Origin: Albifimbria verrucaria
Taxonomy: Eukaryota > Ascomycota > Sordariomycetes > Hypocreales > Stachybotryaceae
DNA length: 64,000 nt
Direction: 5' to 3'
NCBI GenBank assembly: GCA_020081605.1
Contig: JAHREC010000015.1
Coordinates: forward strand, 1-64,000
Shown here: positions 18,958-29,910 of the stretch, one piece after another
Numbering within the stretch: position 1 is the stretch's first letter
Layout: every line of letters begins with the position of its first letter
The notes under the pieces: generated by a model
Databases searched by the model: none
The model's input: the letters and a program-made list of their open reading frames with translations, nothing else
Told to the model about the DNA's origin: nothing
Position numbers and translations under genes: made by a program

Positions 18958-20783
18958 CTTAACCCTATACTCAAGCACGGAATACCCCTCTACAATACCT
19001 CCACTAGTACCATCGCCGCTTGATTGGACGGGTGTAATGGCCTCGCCCCAGTGCCCTCAGATCCCCGGCAGAGTAACCTCATTCGTGCAGCTTCCAACAC
19101 ATCCACGCTATCGATCTTGGTTCTTTCTGCTCTCCTGATACTGGCTGCCTTAACATCTCAGTTCGCTAATCTTTCGAGATTTGGCGAGATGGCAACTCAA
19201 TCTTCTATAACTACAGATGTAAAACGCCACGATTTATGCTATCACGCGATGTAAAACTCAGCAAGCTCTACATCATCGTTAAGTAGCTGCTCCATATCAA
19301 CACTAAGGCGCTAGAGCGGATCTGTGATGAGTTCCTAAGCGTATGCATTCTATCAAAATCCAAACCTTCCAGCCGCGGATCATCAAAGACGTACAGCAGA
19401 GTTCTCGAAGACAGATCAGCTATCGCTGGGCTCAGGTTTCTTGCCTTGACGTCGTGCTCTGGTACATGAATAAAGCCTTCAGGTAAAAAACCAAGCAGAA
19501 TTTCTCCGTATTCCACGCCATACATTGAGCATGTTGAAACTACTCCGAATACGTCGGCCTCGCCACTTGGCCTCTGAATGAGCGTTGCATCGCACCCGGT
19601 GGCCACACAGACCTCATTGCCTTCCATTATCACATCTGGCCCAATGCCTACGTAGCCTTCTTCAGTCTCGAACGGATAATTAGTGTTGAAATTGTTGCCG
19701 AAATTGGGAAGCATTACTGCAAGCGCAAGTCGCTAAAATCAAGGTCTACCCAGATGCGAGGATCCATAAGGTAGATAAAGTTTGCCTTTTGCGTTTTTAA
19801 GTCATTTATGCTTTTCATGGGTGGGTAGGAGTCGTCAGCGAAACTGCCGAGGCTCAGTGCGTGAGCGTATACATCCAGTAAGGTGCCACTGCCAATGTAG
19901 GGGCCAGGATCTAGCATATTTAACACGCCAAATACACCATCTCTTTGATTGCTGTACCTGGAGCTGTCGTGGAATGTGTGCAGATGCCGCAGCTGAACAC
20001 GTTCCGTGTGTTAGAGAAACTCACGCGCCGACTGCAGCCTGCGGCATAGCTCATCTGTGTATCGGAGAGTGCTTGTCATCTTGCTTAGCAAACACATGCA
20101 GGCTGCTTGGAAATTGGCCACCAGATGGAGGCTAATTCACACCTTACAAGAGCCTGTGAATTGGCGAGAGACGCCTCTTGACGGACCTATACTCTCTCAA
20201 ACCAAGAGCGAGACAACAAGAGGGAAATGAGGTGAGATCATCCTCACCATAGGGAAAAGCAATAGATATATCTGTAAATGTATGGTCCTTGGCATCAGTT
20301 GCCGGGGCTAAACCTCTGGGCTTTGGGTTGACCTTGAGATTGAAACCCATCTCGGTCGTTAAAGCCAGTGCCCTGCCACTTTCATTCTGCTCAGGTTCTA
20401 GTCAAACAACGACACGCTCAGCCTGATTATATGTATCGCTCATCATGCCGACTTGGAATCCATTTTTCACATTGTAAGCCTGGTTGATGCACAGGGCGTC
20501 AATTCACAGCTTACGCGGCTGAGTTGGCAGGAGAAGGTGTCTGAGGGCAACGTGAAGATTCTTTGTCATTGTGATATAGCCTACTACGTTTCCTATCGTA
20601 TTCTCGATGACCTTGACGGGGATTGAGCTGGTGTCCACGCCCCGAGATTAGGATAGGGCTTCATAAAGCAGAAGTGCGTCGGGGATGATGAGTGCGTGAG
20701 AAAAGCTGATAAATATTGCGTCATCGAAGCTATCCGGGGCAAGAGAAGCTATTCTAATCTCCCGCGGCTCCAAAGGAGCGTAT

Positions 20784-23090
20784 CTCCTAGAGCGCCCAAA
20801 GCTGCAGAAAATGTAGCAGCCCCACAATGTCTTAGTCATATGTCGATACATAAAGTGACTTCCTGAACCCCTCACCATCAAAAATGCTAGGCAGCGGCTT
20901 TTAACGATATATCAATGGAAGACAATGAACCAAGAAATCAACAGCAGGGCCAGGTCCGGCGCCGGGCCCGGCCTCAAGGGTCAGGCCTCGAAGGGTCAGG
21001 GCCCCTGCCGCTGCCGCTGCTGCTGCTGACCCGGCTGCTGACCCGGCTGCTGACGAAGGCATCGACTTAGATATCACCCTCAATAATAGCCGGGCCGAAC
21101 AAGCTGCGGATAGCACGTACAGACCAAATATCGAGCCCAAAGACACTATAGGCAGCCAATTTGAACCGTTCAACGTCCCGGAACGCCCCTTTGAAGTCCA
21201 CAATCTCCCTGCATCGCCGTTGGAGCTGTTCCAGCATTTTCTACCCATCTGGCTCGTTGAACGCTGGGTTAGCTATACTAATGATAATCCGGATACTATT
21301 GATCCTAGGGACCCGGTCCTATCTGACAATAGCCGAATAAAGGCCTGGAAACCGATTTCTGTCGCAGAGATATATATATGGATAGGAATGACTATATATA
21401 TGGATTTAAATCCAGTTAAATGCATCGGTGACTATTGGAAGGGGCTAAAAGGAGGGGGAATTCCTCGATCCATCGAATAGCTAGATATATGTCAGAAAAA
21501 CGATATACCCTAATTAAACGGCAGCTTCGACTGGATGACCCGGATACAATTGAGGTGGATATGCCGGGCCCTTATTATAAGGTCAACGAATGGGCCAATG
21601 TCATGATGGACGCTGCCGTCAGCATCGTCACTATTGGCAGCATCATTGGTGTAGATGAGGCTATGCAGGCCTTCCAAGCCGTTCTAAACAGAAGGTGACG
21701 ATCAAGGAAAACCCACACCCACAGGGCTCAGGATCTGGGTCCTAGCTGTTGCTGGATATGTGTTGCAGTGGATATGGCACAGGCCCGGCTCACAATACGG
21801 TCCCGTCGGCGTTGAGGGCCGCCGGGGCCCTAAGGTCAAGGCCACATCGTCATATAGGTCATCCAACGGCTCATCCAACGGCTCATCAGACAAGGCCCCA
21901 GCATTGAACCCGACCCAAGCCGTCGTTGTGGCCCTAGTAAACCGGCTGCCTCGTCATACATATCATGTCTATATAGACAATCTTTGCTCGTCTCCGGACC
22001 TCTTCCTTGCCCTTAGGCAGCTAGGGATAGGGGCCACCGGCACATGCCGTACGAACTGTGGCCTGTATCGCCGTCTTGTTGAATTGAAGGAAGATGATCG
22101 TAAGGGACGGAAGATGTGGCCTTGGGGCCAACTTCAAACGTGGCTAACATCGGATAATAAGGTCAGCCTACCCTAGGGTAGCTAGCGATATATATATATA
22201 TATATATAGCTAGCTGACTGACTGACTGACTGACTGTCTTGAAGGTCAACCAGATAGCTTGGAAAGACAATGCCTTAGTGTTGTTTCTGACCACTGTTTA
22301 TGACGGTAGCGAGACTGTTGTCTGCGGCAGGAAGCGGCCTACATCGTCACATCGCTATTCAGGTCTTATCAAACGTTTCTTTGGTGACAAGCCGGTCAAA
22401 GAGATAGCTATCCTGTCTGTGGCTGCTGACTATAATAGCTATATGAACGCTGTGGATATTGCAGATCATCTACGATCGAATATGCGTATAGGAAATCATC
22501 GTCAACGCCGGGCCCGGCCCGGGCCCTTCCTGGGACTTCCTCCTTAAGACGGCTGTTTCAAATAGCTTCATTTTGCAGAGAGACGGGCAGCCGGCTTGGC
22601 TACGGCATAGGGCCCTGAGCCAATGGCAGGAAGCTGTTTCTGATGCATTATGCGAGAGATATTGGCGGATTTATCGTCTAGAAGCCGGATCTAGGAAAAG
22701 ATATCAAGCTGGTGATGAATTTACGCTAATCTCACGGCATCATTGGATCGATAGAGGTAAGAGGAATCAATGCAAGGCCTGTCAGGGTATTCAAATTCGT
22801 CCTAGAACTCAGAGCTCTCAATACCCTAGGAACCGGCGGGCCCTTGGGTCATTGAATGTGAATAGCTTCACAGGCCCTGACCCTAAGCCGGGCCGGCTAG
22901 AGGCCCCACCAGCGAAGTGGACTACGAGGGATGTGACTGTTGTAATGTAGCTATATGTAACGACAGACAATGCTGGTACTTCTATCATCAGCCAATTTAC
23001 TAGGCCCTCAATGTATCTAATTTTTATCCGGTTCTAATTGGTCAATACCCCAGTTGGCTACATTTTCTGCAGCTTCGGGCGCTCTAGGAG
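20784..23090 (+). mobile_element. piggyBac-like DNA transposon (2307 bp), inserted in the HET gene
   Basis: Terminal inverted repeats of about 36 bp bound the element: left ctcctagagcgcccaaagct, right the inverse with a single difference (gcccga for gcccaa). It is flanked by a 2-bp AT duplication (20782-20783 and 23091-23092). Removing the element and one AT restores an unbroken HET N-terminus across ggagcgt-AT-ctgtacga, which fixes the boundaries. It encodes a decayed DDE transposase of the piggyBac-like type (DDE_Tnp_1_7). The AT duplication differs from the TTAA of classical piggyBac. Confidence 0.85.
20918..22950 (+). pseudogene. piggyBac-like transposase, several frameshifts
   Basis: Segments in changing frames reconstruct a DDE_Tnp_1_7 protein: ISVAEIYIWIGMTIYMDLNP, YMSEKRYTLIKRQLRLDDP, IIGVDEAMQAFQ, VYIDNLCSSPDLFLALRQLG followed by ATGTCRTN, VKEIAILSVAADYNSYMNAV, and a Cys-containing C-terminus (RNQCKACQG). 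Frames change near 21000, 21455, 21685, 21740 and 22515. An 83-bp insertion or intron lies at 22162-22244. The transposase can no longer be made as one protein. The N-terminal simple repeats (Ala/Pro/Asp-rich) are a likely slippage site. Confidence 0.8.
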
Positions 23091-23109
23091 ATCTGTACGA
23101 CTCAGTCAT

Positions 23110-23573
23110 TTGATCTGAACAAATGTCAAATTGTCCCATAATCCGTCAACTCCGAGACTGGGATCCGAGCAAAGACTCACAGAGACCTGTGATGATCGGG
23201 GGTTTATCTCGTTGAATATCTGAAGGCTATGTCACCGTACCAGTGTTCACATTTTAATGAATGGATTAATATATGAAAAAGTTGATATCGTTCTTTTAAT
23301 GTTAGATAAAGTATATAGATATGTATAAACTTACTAAATACGGGGACTTTGTTATGAGCTAATTTGCTAGCAAGCTACATATTAATAAGCTTTTCCCTGG
23401 TTTAAAATAGATTAGGGCGATATCCGATATCTATTTAGGGCCTTTGGATATTGAATAAGGTACTGACGATATAGGGAGATAAATAGTCCGGATCATTCGT
23501 TAAATACGCAATAGGCCTATACTTCCAAGCCATTTTGTCCTTATTTCCTGTCCTTGAGTGTCAACTCGTTGGC
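23110..23573. other. AT-rich intergenic region
   Basis: It lies between the HET start and the FAD-oxidoreductase relic. It is strongly AT-rich at 23260-23480. No open frame of interest is present. Confidence 0.5.
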
Positions 23574-24530
23574 ATGAGGATGCCGTCGAATAATTCTCCC
23601 ATCATATTCTCTTCGGTAGCTCTACTTGTCTTGGCGAGTTGATGGCTTCCGGGAGTAAATGCTACCGTGGCATGCAAGTCCCTAGTCTCGGCTGCATCTT
23701 CCCAATATGACAGGATGCAAGCAGAAGATGGACAGTTTTCACTCCCCTTACGTACATCGTTTCCTTAGCCCTGGAACAGGTAATGATATTGCCCAAGCTG
23801 TAACTAACAGGTGAATTTCGTTATAGCTTCACATCAAATGCGCTTTAGGTCAAACTAGCCACAGAGCGGGAAAAAAACGCCTTTCTTGTTCATAGTAGAA
23901 GCCACTCATACACCACCACAGCTGGAAAATATCGGGATTGCCTCAGTATCCACTTCAGCCACCACAAAATTTGTGCGGCTTGATGAAGGTGCCCAAACGA
24001 CTCTGATGGTGCGTTCTGGTATCACCATAGGTGAGCTTGTCGCTTCCTGTTCAACGCTGGCTTCGAAATTCGTAAGTTTAACATCCTAAGTCGTTGTGGG
24101 TTCAATTCCTGTCTGACCTTTGACAGAGACTGGCAGCTGCTCCTGACCGAGCGTAATTAGTGCCACCCCAAGCGGCTGTGCTGGATAATTTCAAGGCTTG
24201 CATCGGTTGATGATAGATGCACTGGTCTCCCTGACAGTGGCTACAGTAAAAGAGGATATTTTTGAGGTGAACAGTGCCTCTAATCCAGATCTGTTCTTGG
24301 CTACGAGAGGAGTTGGTGCCAATTTTGTAATTGCTACCTCAGTGACCTATAAAGTGAAACCATTGACTAATAATGGCAACATCCTCAGATGAGGTGGGTG
24401 ACTCCACCATTCTTAGTCGATACATACTTTGCTGCCGTTGCATCGTTAAAGAATAAGCTACCTTCAAAATTGGCATCAATAAGCAATACCGAAGTTGCGA
24501 TAGCCCCGAATAAAGCAGCGTGCCCACTGT
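23574..24530 (+). pseudogene. FAD-linked oxidoreductase (berberine-bridge-enzyme-like) relic
   Basis: Near 23580 a signal-peptide-like start (MPSNNSPIIFSSVALLVLAS) meets a TGA, then VNATVACKSL follows. Further on, TTKFVRLDEGAQTTLMVRSG is the start of the FAD_binding_4 region. HRLMIDALVSLTVATV with ASNPDLFLATRGVGANFVIA and TSVTYKVKPLTNNGNI match the BBE-like FAD-binding fold, where RGxGxNFGI is typical. The middle and the C-terminal BBE domain are missing or scrambled. Such secreted enzymes oxidise sugars or secondary metabolites. Nothing functional can be expected from this copy. Confidence 0.65.
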
Positions 24531-24564
24531 GCCCTCGTAGGCATGTAGGTTCGATAGAGATATA

Positions 24565-25490
24565 CTAGAATGGCTCTTTGGTCATTGAACTCCTTGTAGA
24601 GCATAAATCATGCGTTGTCATGTTCTTCCTCGGTTTCGGCGAAGACAAATAGCCTCCACATCTCGAGCACCCTCTATAGTCATGACTAACAGCCTCAGCG
24701 ACAGCTTCACCCCGAGACCCAAATAATTTGACTGCGAGTCCATCCTCCCCACTTAACCATAGCTGATCTTTTGTACGGCCAGATGGACCTTCATAGTCAC
24801 ATTCGTCGATTTCCAACGTATCCATCTTATATTTCCATCTTTGTTTGGCCCGTGGGAGTACTTTGGAGTTGATATGATGGATACGGAGCTGCTGCTGGGT
24901 ATTAGGAAAGGTAATAGAGATTGCAGCTTTCATCTGTTCATCAAAGTCGGTAATAGCCACATCAGGAACGCCAATACTGTGCCGGGCTGCCAGATCTCGA
25001 ATCGTATCCAAAAGAAACTGGAACCCTCGACCCTCTCGTTATCAATAACCCCAAATGCAGCATTGTATACGGACCCAAGGCAGGTTTGTCCAGTCACCTG
25101 GAATAGTGGGAGCTTGCAACGGTTCGTGCTGTAGGTGTTGTCTAAGCTAAGGACTTCCGGAAAACGCTTCCACATGCGGATACAGTATGGAAGAGTCCAA
25201 ACAAGCCCAACAAGTCAGTCGGGCTCATTCTCAACCCATTTCGCAACATACGGGATCTCTCGTTTGTCAAACTGTTTTAATAATGTAGTACTCGTAGGCA
25301 GGCCATCGAGCTTCTCCCGGCCGATAGTAGCTCTAGCGTTATATATATATCCTTTTGTGTGAGTATAGTCCCTGGGTACTTTTCCTTGACAATACTGCGA
25401 ACGTCACGCGCCCGGATGCCTACACGACGACTAGATGACTTGATAGTTTCTTGGACCGCAGCGTCGCGCTTGTGACAGGCTGAATGGGCG
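24565..25490 (-). pseudogene. Mutator-like (MULE) transposase fragment
   Basis: On the minus strand, from about 25490, segments read GIRARDVRSIVKEKYPGTIL, KREIPYVAKWVENEPD-stop, FPEVLSLDNTYSTNRCKLPL, TCLGSVYNAAFGVIDNERVE and DTIRDLAARHSIGVPDVAIT with DFDEQMKAAI. These follow the MULE transposase domain order; LSLDNTYSTN carries the first catalytic Asp and AITDFDEQM the second. At least one in-frame stop and a frame change between ERVEG and DTIRD inactivate it. The C-terminal third is absent. I could not define terminal repeats, so the element boundaries are unknown. Confidence 0.75.
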
Positions 25491-25499
25491 GATGAATTA

Positions 25500-26717
25500 A
25501 TGCTTGGTAAATGGTTGTGCTGGTTATATGCTGGATCTATGAGTAGGCGTAGATGCTAGTGATAATTGTTCTTTTCCAACGATTTGGCAACTATTTTCCA
25601 ACTACAACCACATTTCCGAGATCTTCTCTCGCGAAGGCCAGTCTTTTCTTATTAACCCTTAGTTCTCCGTATCGATCACATTCGAATATATAGGGAATTA
25701 GCCGGTCTTTGCGGGTATGCCTGTTTCGCTTGAAGAGGCGGACAACTACACAACTACACTTTGGCGAAGACTAGCATTGGACTAAGAAAACACTTCAACT
25801 GGGCTTCGCCCTGTTAATGGGGACTACATGCTTGCTGGACCTGAAGAGTCGAGACTCTATTACATCACAACTGATAAGAATACACGTGGGTGGTGTTGTC
25901 GATCACCACTGCAGCCCAATAAAACAGGAGTTTTTGCAGAGTATACTGCTCCATCCAAAAATGTTGTCTAAGACTTAGACCGCGGGTGGTCTTCGCCAAG
26001 ATTTTATGCTTCTAATTCAAATAAATGGACTTACTGAGCCTGAAGCACTTTGTTGTGGTATTAGAATTTTTTTATTGTGGTGTCAGAGTAGCATGTATGT
26101 GGCACCCAATGATGAGGGACGACTTGTACAAGCTATCTCAAGTGATACGGAGTGCAAGAAACCTTCTGAGAAGTAAGCACACACTACATGTGAAGAGTGG
26201 AGTACCAGCTTTCTCAGTGCTCGCAGTGCTGGACCGAACCGCGCTATGGACAGCAGCTCATTGGATAGTGATGGAGAGAACCCTTCCTATAAAGATAATT
26301 GGATGAAAGCCTGGTGGAGGAACACGCCACCAATGACATATAGCCATAAAACATGTACTTGCTTGCCCTTCTATCATATGAAAACATAGCAAGGAGCGGG
26401 TGTCACCGACTTCGCCCTGGCATTAGCTGGATCAGATTCATATCTACTATACCCAATACGTGCCTTACTTACAGCAGCCCCAATATAGTTTTGCAAGATA
26501 GTGAACACGTATTCATGAATCCCTGGAAGCGGAACCTGGCATGCCACCGGGCTTTGGTTGATCCCTACGACAGCAATGTTTCAGAACCCTGCTCGCCCCA
26601 ATAACGGTACACCGGGTACAGTACCACTACATCTGCGCGTCATAATAATAACGAAATCTTAGCACTCGTTTCATTGATCACACCATCAGACAAGCTCTCA
26701 GAAGTGGATTATGGCTA
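25500..26717. other. Gene-poor degenerate region
   Basis: Scattered short frames (for example 26025-26306 plus) show no recognisable domain. Some pieces look like decayed coding DNA, but I cannot assign them. Composition is mixed, with no repeats visible. Confidence 0.35.
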
Positions 26718-27272
26718 TTGAACTGTATTATTTCCGATCCTATCAAGCGTGATCATCGCAGTCTCAAGGAATGCCACCGCCAAATCATATGTAACACCGA
26801 CCATGATGAACAATACCACAATCAGCGACAATTCATCTGTGAATTGGCCTGTCACACCATTTCCAAGGAGCTAGTTATGTGTCCCGTAATGGAAACCCAT
26901 GTTAAAGGAGGGAAAGCCCTAGCCGACAAAGATTACGAAGAGCATCAGATAGTAAAACAGCCCTGCAGTAAATTATTCACATATGTTTTAACTAGACTGA
27001 CCGTGCAATCAAAGGTTACAGAAGAACTTTACAGATTTCATCTGTTATCACCTAACGATGACAAATTCATGCCATGCCTTAAACAACTGTATGAGAATCT
27101 CAAGGAACATATTAAGGAGGAAGAGCGCAAATACCTAATGGCACTGGAAAACGGCATAGATGGGGAGCAGATTGAAAATCTGACCAAAGAATTCCACCGC
27201 TCCAAACGCTTCCTACTCACTCACATTCATCGAAACACACCTGATGTGCTCTCTTTCCAAGTCTGCGCTTAG
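26718..27272 (+). CDS. Hemerythrin HHE-domain protein, N-terminal exon or start missing
   Basis: A 184-codon frame matches fungal hemerythrin-like proteins: IKRDHRSLKECHRQI (first His), FICELACHTISKELVMCPVM (second His and Glu), DKDYEEHQIVKQ (third His), LYENLKEHIKEEERKYLMAL (fourth His and Glu). The metal ligands of the four-helix bundle therefore appear conserved. Such proteins bind a di-iron centre and are linked to oxygen, iron or NO handling; the substrate here is unknown. The frame has no ATG before SDPIKRDH; a CTCTCAG acceptor just upstream (about 26700) suggests an earlier exon that I could not find. The C-terminus is a little short (ends VLSFQVCA). It may be a recent pseudogene. Confidence 0.6.
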   Translation: MNCIISDPIKRDHRSLKECHRQIICNTDHDEQYHNQRQFICELACHTISKELVMCPVMETHVKGGKALADKDYEEHQIVKQPCSKLFTYVLTRLTVQSKVTEELYRFHLLSPNDDKFMPCLKQLYENLKEHIKEEERKYLMALENGIDGEQIENLTKEFHRSKRFLLTHIHRNTPDVLSFQVCA

Positions 27273-29158
27273 GTTACTCACACGAGGTCGAGCAAGGCCG
27301 CTTGAGGCATTCAGGGATCTTTCTAGCGAACAAAACTGTATTTGAGTGTTTGGATGACACAATATACTACCAAGCTAAGACACGGACGTGCCTGGAAAGA
27401 TGCTTAAAGTAACTCTCATACACCAGGTCCGGGTTTTGCAGTCTTCGTTCCTACATATAGTACTGATCCATATGCAAATACAGAGGATTCGCTGGTTTGT
27501 GCAGCCAATATAAAAAGGCATTTAAGATAGTCGTTGTTAGTAATCTGCGGACACTACAGCTGCATGGAACATAGTAGAGCACGCATCATTATAATCCTCT
27601 GTAAGAGGGTACAGTATTCCCAAAATATGGGCTGAATTAGTAGTATATCTGCTAGTTGAGCATTAGAGGAAATAACGTGATTAACAAATAATGAAACCCA
27701 AAGATTGTCTTGGATCGTCCCAAGGGTGAGGAAGGTACTTCCTTTTACTGACAGGTAGTACGATACTAGAGCAAACTGCTACATTGGGTGCCTGTATCAC
27801 ATATGTAATATCACACTCTGCCGCAGTATGCTGATCACTTTCTGCGTCGTACAGTGCCTGAAAGGTCAGAATATTTCTGTACACGATCCGAGTCGCCCCA
27901 TGAATATCTGCATGTGTGGAGCAGAACTTGAAATCAAGAACCCCTTCGTACAAACCGGAGTTTACTTTAAGTCATGTTTGTCACGTCCAGTTCGTACAAT
28001 ATCTTCGTATCTCCAGTGTACCATTTAGTGAAAATGGTGATACATTTATTGCTGAAGCTGCTTGCAAGACCACTTTAGGTCTTTAAATGTCGCATTTACA
28101 ATAGATATATGACCCATGAGTAAACTGTCGCGACGGAACGAGGGTGGGACAGAGCCACAACGGTGGAGGTAAATAGCATAAAGTGGTTTATTGGTGGCGG
28201 TGGCGCTTCCTGGGCTAATTAGAACGACGCGTAGGCTCGTAGGAGGAGGTGTGCTGATCTATTGCTAGAATAGAACCGTGCAAGGGAACTCCTCCGATTC
28301 ACTATGGTGCAGATATCTGGGTATGTTGGGATTGATTCCTCTAGTAGTTATGAAGTCAGTTAAAACCACAGAAAGATGGGATCCGCGGCAACATATTAGT
28401 GGAGCAGGATCATAAATTAGATAGACTTCCCTTGACCAACTGAAGTACAAGAAACTGCCCGCACCACAATCAACGACATGCACCTCAGCAGCGATGACTG
28501 ACACAATAACGTCATGATGGTACGAGTTGCAGACACGTGGTAATAGACTAGAAAGACATGGTTTATTGATTGAAGCTTGCACAGAGATTGCATGTCTGAT
28601 AGAGTTCCTAGACGACGAGCCGTCAGACGAGGGAGTGTTGAGCCACTGGATGTTTTGTGATCAAGCTGTGTTCTTATTTATGTACTAATACTTTGCCTGA
28701 GATATGTATAACGGTTAGTACTAATATGTCTTCAAAGAGTCAGGGAAATACCTGCGGATAATGTTCTCGAAAGCATATTAGAATTCTAGCCATGCTGAGC
28801 CGGTGCTAGTGGTCAGTACGTTATGATGACGGCTATACTAGCAGTATAGGAGGATGACACTTTGATGATGCTGCATCTCAGACTTAAATGTCTCGCTTAA
28901 TCAATCGGGTGCTGTAACCTATAGCCAATGAAAGGTGGCAATTGCTCGGGACTGTCTCCGAGCTGATCAGCTGGACAATGGGCCTGCATGAGCCCCACTA
29001 TAATGTAGGTAGCATTATGACAGATCGGTCAGACACCCCGGGTTGAACGCAATATCGTGGTTTTTGTTCCTTTACGCTTTGTAAATGTAAGCATGACTCT
29101 ATGACTTAATTTGTAGTCAATGAATATGCCAATAGTATAATAACCCCCAAGCTGGTAA
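27273..29158. other. Gene-poor region, no supported gene
   Basis: Nearly 1.9 kb without a convincing gene. A 105-codon minus-strand frame (28265-28582) contains VHVVDCGAGS, faintly like an actin/Hsp70 ATPase phosphate loop, but nothing else supports it. AT-rich stretches suggest old, decayed sequence. Confidence 0.4.
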
Positions 29159-29886
29159 ATGAATAATTGGAACAATGAAGCATTAAAACCATACCTCATT
29201 CAGTCTTGGTCCCGAACCGTACAGAGATATTCCTACCCCTCCTACTATCTAATAGTGGCAGCAATGGGTCGCTACCAACTATCCGAACCACGAGGTTTTG
29301 ACTTTCGAAATACAACGGACGAGATTGTGCTGCGCCAGGCTTTAAAGTGGCAATATACCCTGGCTCACCGATTGCACGCCCAAACCAAAGAGCAGCTAAA
29401 AACCTAAAGGAAAACTCTCCAGAAGATATGACATCTGAAAGATACCAGGAGAATTTAGTCGCAAAAGGAGCAGTCTGCCATTGTCAACCTCATCAGTGTC
29501 GGTTCAATCTTTCTAGGACGTCGACCCAAGCGGGCTGGAAGATTGCTCCCATAAAAGCCCCCAGCGTTATAGGTAAATCGGAAAAGTGGATATCCAATCC
29601 AGAGCTCATGCACCCACCCGACGCAATTCAGTGCTCACCATCATCATCTTTTGAAGAGTACCTGACAAAAAAGCTACAAGAGGGACAGAAAGAGGTACTA
29701 CTCGACCGCGGTCGCCCAAACTACCGGAAATATAGGCAATACGATGAATGCTCAGGATGTGGGCAAATCAATAGGCCAATGAAGTCTGGGAAGAATAAAT
29801 GGACAATTGAAACTGAAGCAAGCGCGGGTGGTGGTGTTCCAAGGTGGTGCTTTATCGAGGAGCCGGCCTTCCGTTCCGAAAAGTAA
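29159..29886 (+). pseudogene. Unidentified coding remnant in two frames
   Basis: Two overlapping frames (29159-29407 and 29347-29886) have protein-like composition. They include AVCHCQPHQCRFNLSR and a Cys pair in QYDECSGCGQINRP that could bind metal. They would join through one frame change near 29350-29400. I do not recognise the family. It could be a two-exon gene or a decayed fragment. Confidence 0.25.
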
Positions 29887-29908
29887 AGGCAAAGGCAAAG
29901 GCAAAGGC
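29885..29908. repeat. 6-bp tandem repeat (aaaggc), four copies
   Basis: Four exact copies of aaaggc begin at the stop of the preceding frame. It is a short simple repeat with no evident role. Confidence 0.8.
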
Positions 29909-29910
29909 AA

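Larger units (their letters stand above)
17958..19267. other. Upstream region of the DGQHR gene with palindromes and microsatellite
   Basis: No gene is seen. It holds the 18532-18720 inverted repeat, a third CCCCGGGG palindrome at 18778-18797, a TTA/ATT run near 18835-18850 and a CA-rich microsatellite at 18899-18957. It separates the two-gene cassette from the HET relic. Confidence 0.5.
19268..23109 (-). pseudogene. HET-domain (heterokaryon incompatibility) gene, split by a transposon and decayed
   Basis: The gene starts at ATG 23109 with MTESYR, is cut by the transposon at 20784-23090, and resumes with YAPLEPREIRIASLAPD. HET hallmarks follow: LLYEALS at the first conserved block, then KL-stop-IDALCINQ (the LWIDALCINQ block with Trp changed to TGA), then QAERVVV-stop-LEP. 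The C-terminal part carries EGYVGIGPDVIMEGNEVCVA and FGVVSTCSMYGVEYGEILLG, which matches the HET C-terminal pattern GYxGxGP...VCV..G...GE.YVHG.MDGE. At least three nonsense codons plus frame changes show it is dead. HET proteins trigger non-self recognition and cell death after hyphal fusion. The premature stops are not in CpA context, so RIP is not indicated. Confidence 0.82.

Noticed and set aside
28265..28582. Fragment with VHVVDCGAGS, resembling an Hsp70/actin phosphate loop
   Set aside because: Only one weak block; none of the other ATPase motifs found in any frame nearby.
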